Assembly: GCA_037783545.1 (NCBI GenBank)
Contig: JBBELK010000377.1
Location: 124,001 to 188,000 of the forward strand
Source: Henricia sp. BOLD:AAB3569
Taxonomy: Eukaryota > Echinodermata > Asteroidea > Spinulosida > Echinasteridae
Direction of reading: 5' to 3'
DNA: 64,000 nt
This document shows, one piece after another, positions 41,688 to 52,982 of the stretch. Position numbers and translations under genes: made by a program. The number at the start of each line of letters is the position of its first letter. Within the stretch, counting starts at the first letter, position 1. The notes under the pieces are model-generated. The model had not been told where the DNA came from. It did not search any database and saw only the letters and a program-made list of their open reading frames with translations.

Positions 41688-43948
41688 ACTTGATTAGGAA
41701 TTCGGCTTTACCGTAGTAGGACAGGACTTGGACGTCGACTTTCGTGGAGGCGTTATGCGTCAGTTGGGAGACTAAAGCAGGCCCTCCACTGTGCGATCCC
41801 TACTACCTACGAATTGGCACGATTATCGGAGACTGCCTATAGGCTCTACACACAATCTTAGCCAATCGCACCCAACTCGCGGCAAAAATCGCACAGCGGG
41901 AGGCCCGCTTAACCCTCCGGCTCCAACTTACCTCAGCTCAGCTCCTCACAAACCTTTTTCTCTAGAATGAATTGTCGAGAAATCTGAAAAGACTGACCTA
42001 AAACTAAATGACAATTTAGTACGTCCTGTCTGTGGCGTGCGAAAAACCTGAGTGACCAATGCGCTCAAGCATGCATCTTTATACTGCATTGCTACAATTG
42101 TTATTCAATGCACCAGTTCACCTGTGCCCCAAGTATGCGACACGCTCCTGCTTCTTTAGAAGATACATTTGTTTTTATGTGCACAATATGCACACGTGAC
42201 CCCAATCAGTTACGGTCGCCCATATTTAATGAGCTTGAACAGCCTGTCGAAAACTAAGGATTTCTCAGTCGTTTCGAGAAATCCTACTTATAACACTAGA
42301 ATTTTCGGAAAGAAGAGAAACATATCTGTCGTCGAGTATCACTATTTCATTTTTTTTTGGCATTTTTAGGTGAGAAATATTTAGAAAAAAAACACGTCAA
42401 AAAACAAGACATTAAACGACACCGCAAAAATCGGCCAATATCTTCCCTTGTCACTACTCGCAACATTCCATGTTTACCTTTTATACAAAGAATACGTAAT
42501 ATTCTACCCACAAATAATTAAAATTGTACGTATTTTTGTCCAGACAGGATGCAGTGAAATCCAACGGCATTCCGAAAAACACAAACCCAAAATTACCGCT
42601 GTGGCACCGCATAGTTTACCGTAGTCTGATTGGCTAACGATGACGTCATTGCTAGTTCCAGATTAGACTGGTTTCTAGTCCACCATTTTTTTCGTGGGTT
42701 GTACACACGGAGCTATTTATTGAATGCATGTATAGGTCTACCTTGATTTCCTTTTCTCCTCTTCGAACAGTATAGTTAAGCCCCCATAATTCAAGTTAAA
42801 TTCAAACCGGTGTAAAAACTCTCAAAGCATAGCCAAATTTGTATTCAATATTTGTTTTGATAATTTTTCCTAAAAATCACTTAGCTAGGATCTGAAGCTT
42901 TTTTTATGTTTACACAAGATTGAAGTAATTCTCTAATCTTCTGGTTCCTTGTTCTATGCCTCCATCTGCCCAAATAAATTTTAAACAGTAATCAGTCCAG
43001 TTGGGAAAAGGATTATACGACACAGGAAACATGACAGATTGTTAACGGTTCTTTTTAATTTATTCAATGTCACACATCTTTGGATACTACACAGCAACTG
43101 ATAAATACATCTGTTAAAACATGTACATGACTTATGATCGACATATGGTGGATTTCAAAACCGTTATTATTGCCAAAAATGTAACCAGTAATGTAAAACC
43201 ACGAGCGGATTAGTCACAAAAGGTTATGTTGTTGCAAAGAGTATATAATTACATAAATATTATAAACAGTTTTTAAAACTTGTTAACTGCCACACATGTA
43301 AACACTGTCTGATTAGAGTTGCTAAAGTATACTGGATAAACTGTAAAAGACAAATACATGTATGACGATACAAAATATATGGTTCATTGCTTGTATTTCA
43401 AGCTGCACAGATCCCAAAATTAAAATATAGGTTGTATCTCTCATCAGCTGGTTTAAAATTATATACATGTAAACTCTAGGTGGGACTTGTACTAACATGC
43501 ATAAAAAACATGAAGTACAAGTTATGAATATCAGTTGACAATTTTGACATACATTCTAATTAAAATAGCACACTGGTACAAACCCTGCAAATAAAAGTCT
43601 TGCATGAATACACACACTGCCATATTTCTTTATAGGATAAGTACTACAACTTAAATACCGGTAAATGTGTGTTTTTATGCTCCTTGGCAGAATGCTTGAC
43701 TCTATGTCAAAAGACATACCAGTAACTTTATAAACAAGTTTATAATAACATAATAGAAAAAAATATAATCACATTTGCATACTGTATTGAAATGCATAAT
43801 GTACATTATTATACATATGATTGCAAAAAGGGCGCCCAAGTTTACATCTCAAGAAGTCAATGATACAATTGGTCTTTTTTTATAGATTATCCACGGCAGA
43901 AAAAGAGCACACCCGAAACTATAGATATGTGGTGGAATGTATTGACAT
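41688..43948. other. Non-coding (probable intron) with one small MITE-like repeat
   Basis: 41773-41797 and 41888-41911 are imperfect inverted repeats (TAAAGCAGGCCCTCCACTGT versus the complement of ACAGCGGGAGGCCCGCTTA), enclosing ~140 bp, like a small MITE. The rest is AT-rich with no gene. A splice-acceptor-like CTTTTTTTATAG at 43874-43885 precedes a short frame that runs into the gypsy element. Confidence 0.5.
43886..43948 (+). other. Possible exon split by the gypsy insertion
   Basis: After a T-rich acceptor, one frame reads YPRQKKSTPETIDMWWNVLT. If the gypsy element and one GACAT are ignored, the same frame continues past it from 48753 with FDRKPKHCCIDHVSLGSKEL before a stop. The phase is compatible with the exon at 25485-25561, a one-in-three chance. 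No homology is recognised. Confidence 0.25.
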
Positions 43949-44086
43949 TGTTATGGCATTAGACAGATCACATGGTAATTATAGTGCACCGTAGTTCCAT
44001 CCCTGTGTTCCATGCGTTCTAGAGCATACAATAAAGCAGCACTGTTCGTTACTGTTACATGCTTGTGTCAGTCTACAACATAAACA
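43949..44086 (+). repeat. Gypsy 5' LTR (138 bp)
   Basis: Starts TGTTATGGCATT and ends TACAACATAAACA. It contains AATAAA near its middle, a likely polyadenylation signal. No difference from the 3' LTR was seen. Confidence 0.95.
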
Positions 44087-44104
44087 TGGTGTCAGAAGTC
44101 GGCC
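44087..44104 (+). promoter_or_regulatory. Gypsy primer-binding site, tRNA-Leu-like
   Basis: TGGTGTCAGAAGTCGG starts directly after the LTR. The first 13 bases are complementary to the 3' end of tRNA-Leu species (...TTCTGACACCA). Confidence 0.75.
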
Positions 44105-44355
44105 TGAAAACCCTGCTCACCCGTGAAAAAAGCTCACCAAACGTAAGAAACTGTGTCTGACTTTGACTATAGCATCGATAGGATCAACTATTTTGCCCTG
44201 TGACTCATGTAGGCATTCGCTGGGAACGCTAAAAGTTGACCGTATTCACCGCGTAGTTTTCACCACGCACGGACAGTCATCTACGGTGGCCTGTACTTGC
44301 CACGTACGGCCATATTTACATACGCATAGGACAATCGTGATTCTGTGTTGTCATT

Positions 44356-47300
44356 ATGGCACAGTCACTGATTCCGGCTCCATCAAAGATGGATGTGAAA
44401 GGCGATATAGTCAGCAACTGGCAGTATTTCAGAAATAGTTGGCAGAACTATGAAATAGCAATTGGACTGACAGAAAAACCAGACACCATTCGAGTTGCTA
44501 CCCTGCTTTCAGTAATGGGTAAAGAATGTTACCAAGTATACGAGAACCTGCCTTTGACCGAGGAGGAGAAACAAAACTCTAAAACAATCCTCGAGAAACT
44601 CGGTGAGCATTTTGAGCCTAAGAGAAACGTAATCTATGAACGATATGCGTTCAACTCGGCCACACAAGACGCAAACGAGAACATTGAACAGTATCTCAAC
44701 CGTTTACGCAAATTAGCATCAACATGCAAATTTGGTGCTCTCCAAGACGAAATGCTGCGAGATCGGCTTGTGATTGGCATAAAAGACAATCCAACACGCG
44801 CAAGACTGCTCAGAGAGTCAAAACTGACACTTACCAAAGCCCTCGATATCTGTAGAAGCAGTGAAGCCACTTCGCTACATCTCCAGTTGATGGAGAAGAC
44901 AGAGGAAAAAGTGCATCAGGTCAAATCTAAGCCCAAATCACAAAGCCGGCAGCACAATCAGTCAACATGCAAGTACTGTGGAGAGAGCCACCAACGTGGG
45001 AAGTGCCCAGCCTACGGACGCGAGTGCCTCAAATGTCACAAGCAAAACCACTTTGCAAAGGTGTGCCAATCAGCAGGACCAGACAAAAGTGGCAAACCCA
45101 AAGCATGGCCAAAGAAGAGCGCTAAGCATAAAGTTCATCAAGTTGCCGCTGACGCAGATGATCTCAGCAGTGATGAGAGCATCTACAACATACATACGGT
45201 GTCAAAGGGCACCCAGTACTTTGTCAATCTGCAAACCAGACCTCGCTTAGGTGGCACACCAACAGTCCTGAAGTTCCAGATAGACACTGGTGCTACGTGC
45301 AGCACACTGCGACTTCAGGATTACCAGAGAGTGACAACAGAGCCATTGCAGCCATCAACAGCAAAACTGAGGCTGTATGACAAGTCAGTCATTAAGCCCA
45401 CTGGAGCAACCACACTCCGGTGCAAGACAGACAGTGGAATGACAAAGCTCATTCACTTTGAGGTTGTGGACAAAGCACCAACTTCTTTGCTGTCTGGCAG
45501 AGCCAGCGAGGCATTGGAACTGCTGCAATTCAGCCAGGAGCATGTAGTTCATACAGTCAGGAAAGAACCAACCCTGACTAAGGCCTACATACTGCAAGAA
45601 TACAAGGATGTATTCACAGGCTTGGGCAAACTTCCAGGACACTATCACATCGAGTTGGATGAGATGGTAAAGCCAGTACAGAACACCAGACGCAGAGTTC
45701 CTATCCCAATACGAGAGGAGCTGAAAGCAAAGCTCCAGAGTCTGGAACAAGAGAAAATCATCCGGAAAGTTGAAGAGCCAACTTCCTGGATAAGCAGCAT
45801 GGTGGTCGTGAAGAAACCCAACAAGCTCCGCATCTGCCTTGACCCCCAGAACCTGAACAAAGGCATCAAGAGGAACCACTACCCAATACCGACTATTGAA
45901 GAAGTGGCACCAAGACTTGCAAAGGCCAAAGTCTTCTCGGTCGTTGACGCCAAAGACGGCTTCCTACAAGTAGTTCTAGACGAGGAGTCGAGCTACCTGA
46001 CCACATTCTGGACGCCCCATGGTCGGTATCGTTGGCTTCGAATGCCATTTGGAATCTCCTCAGCGCCTGAAGAGTTCCAGCGGAGATTGGATATAGCCCT
46101 AGAGGGGCTAGACAACGTTGAAGTCATCGCTGATGACATCATCATATACGGCGCAGGTGACACAGAGGAAGAAGCAGAAGCGTCACACGACACTGCCTTC
46201 ATAGCCCTCTTGAACAGATCCAGAGAGCGTGGGCTAAAGCTCAACGCCAACAAGATCAAGTTCAAGATGCCAAGTGTCGCCTACATGGGACACGTCATCA
46301 GCGCCCAAGGACTGGCACCCGATCCTGACAAAGTCAGAGCGGTGCAAGAGATGCCCAAACCCACAGACGTACAGGGAGTACAGAGGTTGCTTGGAGTAGT
46401 AACCTATCTGGCCAAGTTTATGCCCAGACTCAGCGCAGTTTGTGAGCCACTGAGACGGCTTACGGACAAAGATGTCATGTTTGATTGGATGCCCCAGCAT
46501 GACAAGGCGCTGGACACAATCAAACAACTGATCACACACGCCCCTGTACTACAGTATTATGACCTCAAGAAAGAGGTCTCCATCGAGTGTGACAGCTCGG
46601 ACGTGGGGTTGGGAGCCGTCCTCACCCAAGAGGGCAAACCAATAGCATACGCGTCACGCAGCCTCACTTCAAGTGAACGCAACTACGCCCAAATTGAAAA
46701 GGAATGTCTGGCCATTGTCTTCGCAGCAGAGCGTTTCGACCAGTACATCCTAGGACGTAGCAACGTGCGGGTCCAGACCGACCATAAGCCGCTCATGCCA
46801 ATCTTCACCAAACCCATCCTCACCAATCCCAAGCGCTTACAGAGGATGCGGCTCAGGTTGCAGAAATACTCGCTTAACGTGGAGTATAAGCCTGGACCTG
46901 AAATGTACATCAGTGACACCCTCTCACGAGCATCGCTGCCTCAACGAGAAGTCACAAGTGACACGCCACCATACGTCATCTTCCAGGTTGCAGAAGAATG
47001 CCATTTCCAGGAGGAGTTGGCAGAAATCAACATGGAGGCTGACGTGTTTGTCTCAGACGAGAGACTCCAGCGTATCCGAGAGAAGACTCTCAGAGACACA
47101 ACTCTCCAAACGTTGGCAAACATGGTCATTACGGGATGGCCAAGCAACAAGCAGGAGGTACCCCTATGTATCCGCGAGTATTGGCCCTACCGGGATGAGC
47201 TAGCCACACAGAATGGTATCATCTTCAGAGGCACCAGAGTTGTGATACCCACCAATATGAGACGCGATCTTATCGTCAGAGCCCATGCATCACACCTAGG

Positions 47301-48354
47301 GATTCAGAGTACCATCAACAAAGCCCGTGAGATAATGTTCTGGCCACATATGAGCCAGGAACTGACTGAAGCCATTCAGAAGTGCGCTACTTGCCAGGAG
47401 GCCCAACCAGCAAACTGCAAAGAGCCTCTGATGACGCACCCCCTACCCACAGTGCCGTGGCAAGTTGTTGCCACTGACTGTTTCGAGCTAGACGGTCAGT
47501 CGTACTGTGTCTTTGTCGACTTGTACTCCGATTTCATAGAAGTTGTGGAACTGGAGGACATGACCACGGAGACTCTGGTGAAGAAAACCAAACCAGTCTT
47601 TGCCACACACGGCATACCAGCTACGCTGATCAGTGACAATGGGCCAAACCTTGCCTCTTGTGAGTTCAGCAAGTTTGCCCGCGAATGGGACTTTCGCCAC
47701 ATCACTACAAGCCCTCACCACAGCAGAGCCAATGGCAAAGCTGAATCCGCCGTCAAGATCGCAAAAGGTCTCATCAAAAGATCCAAACGCGGTGGTGGAG
47801 ACATGTGGCAGTCCATTCTCGAGTGGCGTAACACTCCAACACCCGGGATGAACAGCTCTCCGGTCCAACGCCTCATGTCACGCAGAAGCAGAACCCTTAT
47901 GCCGTGCAACAACACACTGTACAAACCAGAAACCCAGGAAGCTGTGCCAGACCAGATAGCACGAAAGAGACAACAGGCCAAGAAATTCTACGACCGCACT
48001 GCCAAACCGCTCCCACAGCTGGTAGTTGGCCAACCTGTAAGGGTCAAAACCCGCCCTCAGGTCAACCATGCTCCTTGGAAACCTGGGGTCATCAAAGACA
48101 AGGTTGCCCCTCGAAGCTACATTGTTGAGGTGGATGGGCGACGGTACCGCAGAAACAGAGTTCACCTCAGGGACACACTGGTTGCACACGACACCAGAAA
48201 GCCATCTGACAGTGAAGCCCTGATCATGGACATAGCTCCCACAACACCTGACCCAATGACAAAATCATCAGACTCTCACAGTGAGCCACAGGTCGTTACT
48301 AGGTCCGGCAGAATCTCCAAGCGTCCTCAATATCTAAAGGACTATGTGACCTAA
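44356..48354 (+). CDS. gag-pol: Ty3/gypsy Gag-Pol polyprotein
   Basis: One frame of 1332 residues. Gag-like capsid region at residues 15-180 (NWQYFRNSWQNYEIAIGL). Two zinc knuckles at ~204-238 (CKYCGESHQRGKC and CLKCHKQNHFAKVC). Aspartic protease DTGATCSTL at ~309. Reverse transcriptase ~445-640 with LRICLDPQNLN, VVDAKDGFLQVVL, FGISSAPEEFQRR and the active-site IADDII (~590). RNase H ~735-850 (SIECDSSDVGLGAVL, YASRSLTSSERNY). Integrase with an HHCC finger (HASHLG...CATC, ~976-1011) and D,D,E at ATDCFEL (~1039), ISDNGPN (~1092) and AESAVKIAKG (~1130). No Gag/Pol frameshift or stop is present, so protease would have to cut a single precursor. No chromodomain was seen at the C-terminus. The start is the first ATG of the frame after a 270-base leader. 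Confidence 0.97.
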   Translation: MAQSLIPAPSKMDVKGDIVSNWQYFRNSWQNYEIAIGLTEKPDTIRVATLLSVMGKECYQVYENLPLTEEEKQNSKTILEKLGEHFEPKRNVIYERYAFNSATQDANENIEQYLNRLRKLASTCKFGALQDEMLRDRLVIGIKDNPTRARLLRESKLTLTKALDICRSSEATSLHLQLMEKTEEKVHQVKSKPKSQSRQHNQSTCKYCGESHQRGKCPAYGRECLKCHKQNHFAKVCQSAGPDKSGKPKAWPKKSAKHKVHQVAADADDLSSDESIYNIHTVSKGTQYFVNLQTRPRLGGTPTVLKFQIDTGATCSTLRLQDYQRVTTEPLQPSTAKLRLYDKSVIKPTGATTLRCKTDSGMTKLIHFEVVDKAPTSLLSGRASEALELLQFSQEHVVHTVRKEPTLTKAYILQEYKDVFTGLGKLPGHYHIELDEMVKPVQNTRRRVPIPIREELKAKLQSLEQEKIIRKVEEPTSWISSMVVVKKPNKLRICLDPQNLNKGIKRNHYPIPTIEEVAPRLAKAKVFSVVDAKDGFLQVVLDEESSYLTTFWTPHGRYRWLRMPFGISSAPEEFQRRLDIALEGLDNVEVIADDIIIYGAGDTEEEAEASHDTAFIALLNRSRERGLKLNANKIKFKMPSVAYMGHVISAQGLAPDPDKVRAVQEMPKPTDVQGVQRLLGVVTYLAKFMPRLSAVCEPLRRLTDKDVMFDWMPQHDKALDTIKQLITHAPVLQYYDLKKEVSIECDSSDVGLGAVLTQEGKPIAYASRSLTSSERNYAQIEKECLAIVFAAERFDQYILGRSNVRVQTDHKPLMPIFTKPILTNPKRLQRMRLRLQKYSLNVEYKPGPEMYISDTLSRASLPQREVTSDTPPYVIFQVAEECHFQEELAEINMEADVFVSDERLQRIREKTLRDTTLQTLANMVITGWPSNKQEVPLCIREYWPYRDELATQNGIIFRGTRVVIPTNMRRDLIVRAHASHLGIQSTINKAREIMFWPHMSQELTEAIQKCATCQEAQPANCKEPLMTHPLPTVPWQVVATDCFELDGQSYCVFVDLYSDFIEVVELEDMTTETLVKKTKPVFATHGIPATLISDNGPNLASCEFSKFAREWDFRHITTSPHHSRANGKAESAVKIAKGLIKRSKRGGGDMWQSILEWRNTPTPGMNSSPVQRLMSRRSRTLMPCNNTLYKPETQEAVPDQIARKRQQAKKFYDRTAKPLPQLVVGQPVRVKTRPQVNHAPWKPGVIKDKVAPRSYIVEVDGRRYRRNRVHLRDTLVAHDTRKPSDSEALIMDIAPTTPDPMTKSSDSHSEPQVVTRSGRISKRPQYLKDYVT

Positions 48355-48521
48355 ATGACCACGGTCATAAGGAGAACTGTTACGAAACTCCCACAAATGA
48401 ACTCGGACATTTGTTGTTACCTATGTTTTTTTCAGCATTTTCTGTACTTATTAGCATGTTAAGTGTTTACTCTTAGCTTTAAAGTTAATCCAGCTATTTG
48501 CAAAATATTGTTGTTGCCGTT

Positions 48522-48554
<33 letters not shown>

Positions 48555-48609
48555 GGAGTTGTTGTGGAAAAATGTGTGTGCATGACATTTAACTCCAAAG
48601 AAAGGGAGA
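48522..48609 (+). promoter_or_regulatory. A-rich run and polypurine tract before the 3' LTR
   Basis: A run of more than 20 A residues lies near 48522-48544. The purine stretch AAAGAAAGGGAGA immediately abuts the 3' LTR and is the likely plus-strand primer. Confidence 0.7.
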
Positions 48610-48747
48610 TGTTATGGCATTAGACAGATCACATGGTAATTATAGTGCACCGTAGTTCCATCCCTGTGTTCCATGCGTTCTAGAGCATACAATAAAGCAG
48701 CACTGTTCGTTACTGTTACATGCTTGTGTCAGTCTACAACATAAACA
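48610..48747 (+). repeat. Gypsy 3' LTR (138 bp)
   Basis: Same sequence as 43949-44086 as far as I can read, followed by the target duplication GACAT. Confidence 0.95.
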
Positions 48748-48895
48748 GACATTTGATCGGAAACCGAAACATTGTTGCATAGACCATGTGAGCTTAGGAA
48801 GCAAAGAGCTCTTACTTTTGATCGTGTTTTTTCTGGTGTGTATGCTGGGTTTTTAATTGTTTTTGGTGTATTTCTACCAGCAAGCAAAACAAATG

Positions 48896-49079
48896 TGGGG
48901 GGGGGGGTGGGGGGGGGGGGGGGTGGGGGGTGGGGGGTGGGGGGTGGGGGTGGGGCCGGGGCCGATATAGCCGTGCCTTTCACGACAGCACCATTAATTT
49001 GCCGGTATCACAACTCATCCCCACCCCCTCCCCACCCCCCACCCCCACCCCCACCCCCCCTCCCCCACCCCCACCCCCA
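48896..49079. repeat. Poly-G tract and matching poly-C tract (inverted)
   Basis: 48896-48960 is almost pure G with single T interruptions. 49019-49078 is almost pure C with single A interruptions. The two are complementary and about 60 bases apart. Confidence 0.9.
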
Positions 49080-49227
49080 GATTTAACCAAAATTTTGAGT
49101 GGGGAAAATTTAACATTTCACTGAGGAAACAAAATCGCAGTGGCTATATAGTTACGGTAACCGTAACGCGCTAAGAAATGCGTATAGTTACGGGATTGCA
49201 ACTGCGTAAATCACTGCATCGATAATA

Positions 49228-49275
49228 TCAGGGGGCGAGTCGGTCAGGGGGCGAGTCGGTCAGGGGGCGAGTACA
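49228..49275. repeat. 16-bp tandem repeat, three copies
   Basis: CAGGGGGCGAGTCGGT occurs in tandem, the third copy ending in GAGTAC. Related GAGTCGGTCC/GAGTTGGTCC words follow to 49475. Confidence 0.8.
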
Positions 49276-49545
49276 TAAGGTGGCGACTTGATTCCAACTT
49301 AATTTTTAATTGTGTGAAGAAAGACAACAATTTGTCAGCCTGACTCGTATGTTTTGCACCCAAGGTCTAAAGCCATGATCGACTCCCCAAATTTCCCTCA
49401 ACTAAACTTTGAAGTCGAGTCGGTCCGACAGGACGAGTTGGTCCAACGGTCGAGTTGGTCCAATGGTCGAGCTGACCGTCATGAATGTGTTTAGGCGCAT
49501 TTCTACAATGTCTGCGTGCACACCCATGTGTGCAGCCACAGTTAA

Positions 49546-49824
49546 GGGGAGTTCACACTATCGCGGAAAAATCACACTGTTCTATTGGTTTGTACACAAA
49601 CTGGTTTGCCGCTTGTGCGCGGCCTATCGCGACGCGCAAAAGTTTTTGTTGAACTTTGACCGCGGTGCGCTGACCTTTCCAACGCGCAGCCAATGGGGTA
49701 TCAGAGAAGCCCCAAGTCACCAGAGTGGAACTTTCTATTTTGGAATAATCGGCGATTGGGAGCTCATGCAATGCGGTGAGCGCAGTGCGAAAGTGTGATT
49801 TTTCCGCGATAGTGTGTATCCGCC
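49546..49824. mobile_element. MITE with ~30 bp terminal inverted repeats and TTAA target site
   Basis: Left end GGGGAGTTCACACTATCGCG followed by GAAAAATCACAC. The right end is the complement of nearly the same sequence (GTGTGATTTTTCCGCGATAG, then TGTGTATCCGCC). TTAA lies on both outer sides (49542-49545, 49825-49828). No transposase is encoded. The TTAA target suggests mobilisation by a piggyBac-like or other TTAA-specific transposase. Confidence 0.8.
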
Positions 49825-49828
49825 TTAA

Positions 49829-52800
49829 CATCGCACTGCTAAAAGGGTGAAATCTCGCCTTAAAATCGTAGTGAAAAAACCATTGAAAAAACTCTTCCAG
49901 CAAGCCACATGGCACGTTAAACGAAAGCACTTGTCTTCATCTATCGAAAAAACGCTATTGTTTTCCAAAGTTGTATCTACTCCAGTCAGGATGCACAAAC
50001 CAATTGACCCCTCAAAATCCACGATACGACCCATCACTTCAGATTTACACAATTACCAACTAAAAAAATGACTCAAATTGTGACAAAATATACATCAATC
50101 GAAACAGGAAGAATTATTCTTCAAACTTACCCCGCCATCTTGGCCACCAACTACTCGTTAAAAACGCTTGCGAGCAACGAAATAAGGCCAACGAAATATC
50201 GCGAACATCCCGGACTTTCTTGCGGTGCGTTCACGCCAATGAGCTGTGCAGATAAAATTGGGCATTTGACCTCATTATCGGGGGCGCTGCGGACTGACTG
50301 ACGAAGGACCATTAGCGCCACAGCCAGTATACATGTATGTTGCCATATATAAATGTGTAATTACGGATTGCTAATTCCTAATTACTTATTTCATACTTAC
50401 ATTATTAACTTACAAATTGCATGTATTTATTTTGTAAATACGAATTAAGTAATTCGTTAATTCGTAAGGAATTAGTTAATTCGTAAGGAATTAGTTAATT
50501 CGTAAGGAATTAGTTAATTCGTAAGGAATTAGTTAATTCGTATTAAGAATTAGTTTATTCATATATAATTATGAATTACGGATTTAGTAACATACTTGCA
50601 GTGGCGCTAGTAATAGTCCTTCAGTGTGTAGTACACTGTACGTACTGCATGCATGTGTAAATATCAGTTGTTTGAAAAGCAATGTCCATGTATCCAAAAT
50701 TCCAACATTTGGGGGCCCGTATCTCCGAGTCCAATTGATCTAAATTTGTATATTTAGTGCTGTGGGATCCCAAGTAACTGTACATGTACTTTAAACATTT
50801 AAATTGTCAGCAGTGTAAACTTAAAATGTGCAATTATGCATGTCCTCGCGAAACAAACTGACCTACATGATGGCAGCTGGTCGATGCGGTCTATATACAA
50901 ATGAACAAAACAAAAATACCGTTCGATTTTAAGGTTGGCGTATAGAGCCTTTTAACCGGCCATATGCGGTGCGATATGTGGCGGAGGGTATTTCCCACCA
51001 TTGGTCCCCTATTGTGTCTTAAACCTCCGGGAGGTAGTGCGTTAACAAAAGGGAAGAGTGTGTTGAGCAATGTGGGCGTTAGGGGAGGGTGTTCTTTTGG
51101 CACATTTTGTGCTGCAGACTTGCCATAGACGAGTGCACAAAAGCGTGTGGTTAAGTGGAACGCAGCCCAAGTTTTCCTATTCAAATTATGTGACAACAGA
51201 ACTATTTTTGCAATCCCATGGCAGGAGAACTGCACACAGGATCCAATCACAGCGCTGCCCGCATTTGCGCCATATAAAACACAAAACAGGCGTCTGCCCA
51301 AACGTGTACGGTATTCAAAACAAATGTGCACTTTCCCAACGGCTGTTGTCTGCACGTTTTTAAGTCTCATGGATAAGATTCTTGAAAAATGAAAAAGTGG
51401 GAATTTCGATGCATGTCGACGGCGTACAATGCGCAAGATGAGAATGCAACTGTGCCAAAATAGGCAAATGGTGATTTTTCTGAAAATTATAATTTTTATA
51501 TTTGTTAGGTTTGTGTGGGTCTATACAACTATTTTATTGCATTTTACCGCATAGACGATACAATTATTTATGCCGAGCGAACGCGGTCATTGTTGATCGG
51601 GTATTCGGCGCGGTTTTGTTCCCATTCGAAGCCAATTTTGCACACGAGTTTCTGCACGGTTTGCCAGCCGGAGTTTGCGGACGCAAGCGGAGTCATTCTG
51701 TGGGCCACCCTACTGAATATGCAGTGGCACTATGCGAAAGATTCTGGGCAGCCAATCACCGCAGGCCTTTCTGCAGCCCGCACCGCCAAACATTTCGCGC
51801 GTGTAAAAAAATCACAAAGTCGGCGTACTAGGATGAGTTAACATGCTTAATTTTTTAACGAATTTAATTCGAGCCTTTTGGCTCTGTTTGTGACAATTGT
51901 TTCACAATGCTTATATGATTGGACGCAATGGGGAAGGTCTTTTTCATCAAGTGCAAGTAGTGGGTTCTTTTACGGATTTCTCGGTGCTAAAATCTTAAGA
52001 AACCATGGATATTTTGAACGAGAAGATTTTGCTGTGTGTGTGTGCATAACCGTGTGCATGTACCTGCATGTATTGACATGTCGTCTGGCAGACCGGAACT
52101 TCCCGGAACTTAATCTGATCACCAGTTCTTGGAGGCACACGTGTATTGCACTGCGAAAGTAATGGATGACATATTTGAGGAAGTTATACGGCGGAGTATA
52201 CTTGTCTACCTGCTGAACGTTAATACGATATTTGGGACTATAAATGCCGAGACCGTCGACCATTTCAGCATTCTTTCCAGCGGGTGAATCCCGGAGCGTT
52301 TGCCGACCGGAACGGACGGAAGCGACGGTGCTGAAGGGAAATTGTAGGATTCACGCGGATGATTCACGATGTTCATAACTGAACTTGTGTCGGAATCCTG
52401 GTCATGAATGAGCTAACGACCATCAGAACACATGGATATCTGCTTGGACACTGCCGGACTGCTCTTGTTTGAGTATATCCTTGATCAAGGCGTTAGGCTT
52501 ATCTTTAAGTTATAGACGGCCCGCTGAAGATAAAACTGAACAAAGCGCTTATACAAGCTACGGAATCTGTTGCACGTATTGGCTTACAACGCGCCGCGCT
52601 ACGACTATGCACACACGCACGTACATGTATCGGTACGGTCCTAAACCCAACGCCTTGATGGTTCTGCATTCAGCCAGCGAAACTCGTTACAGTAAAAGGG
52701 AAACCACCCCAGCGTGAGCTAAAATTTCATTGGTCGACGCACGCCAGGCTATGTTTGAAAAACGCTATGATGTGCGATCCCCAGTTTGTTCATCCGAGGC

Positions 52801-52982
52801 AGTATTAAGAGCTCACACAAATCATTTAGGAAAGCTGTCATATTACGACCGTTGTCCCCCAGAAGTGTAATCAAATACGTAAACAGACAAGCACAATAAA
52901 TGCTACAAACCCAATGATATTTGTTGTTTTCTTCCATCGATTATGCCACGGTTCTCATAACATGGAGGACGCCAACATGCAT
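49829..52982. other. Non-coding; one 19-bp minisatellite
   Basis: At 50461-50536 the unit TTCGTAAGGAATTAGTTAA repeats four times, with degenerate copies on both sides. Other open frames (50891-52162) overlap on both strands and match nothing I know. Confidence 0.55.

Larger units (their letters stand above)
43949..48747 (+). mobile_element. Complete Ty3/gypsy LTR retrotransposon, 4.8 kb
   Basis: Two 138 bp LTRs (TGTTATGG...ATAAACA) that I read as identical are flanked by the duplication GACAT (43944-43948, 48748-48752). A primer-binding site follows the first LTR, a purine tract precedes the second, and one uninterrupted 1332-codon Gag-Pol frame lies between. This is the structure of a recent, probably competent insertion. 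Confidence 0.95.

Noticed and set aside
48772-49124. Frames encoding poly-Gly or Pro-rich peptides
   Set aside because: Produced by the G and C tracts.
50461-50540. CRISPR-like array
   Set aside because: Direct 19-bp tandem repeats without spacers, in a eukaryotic context.
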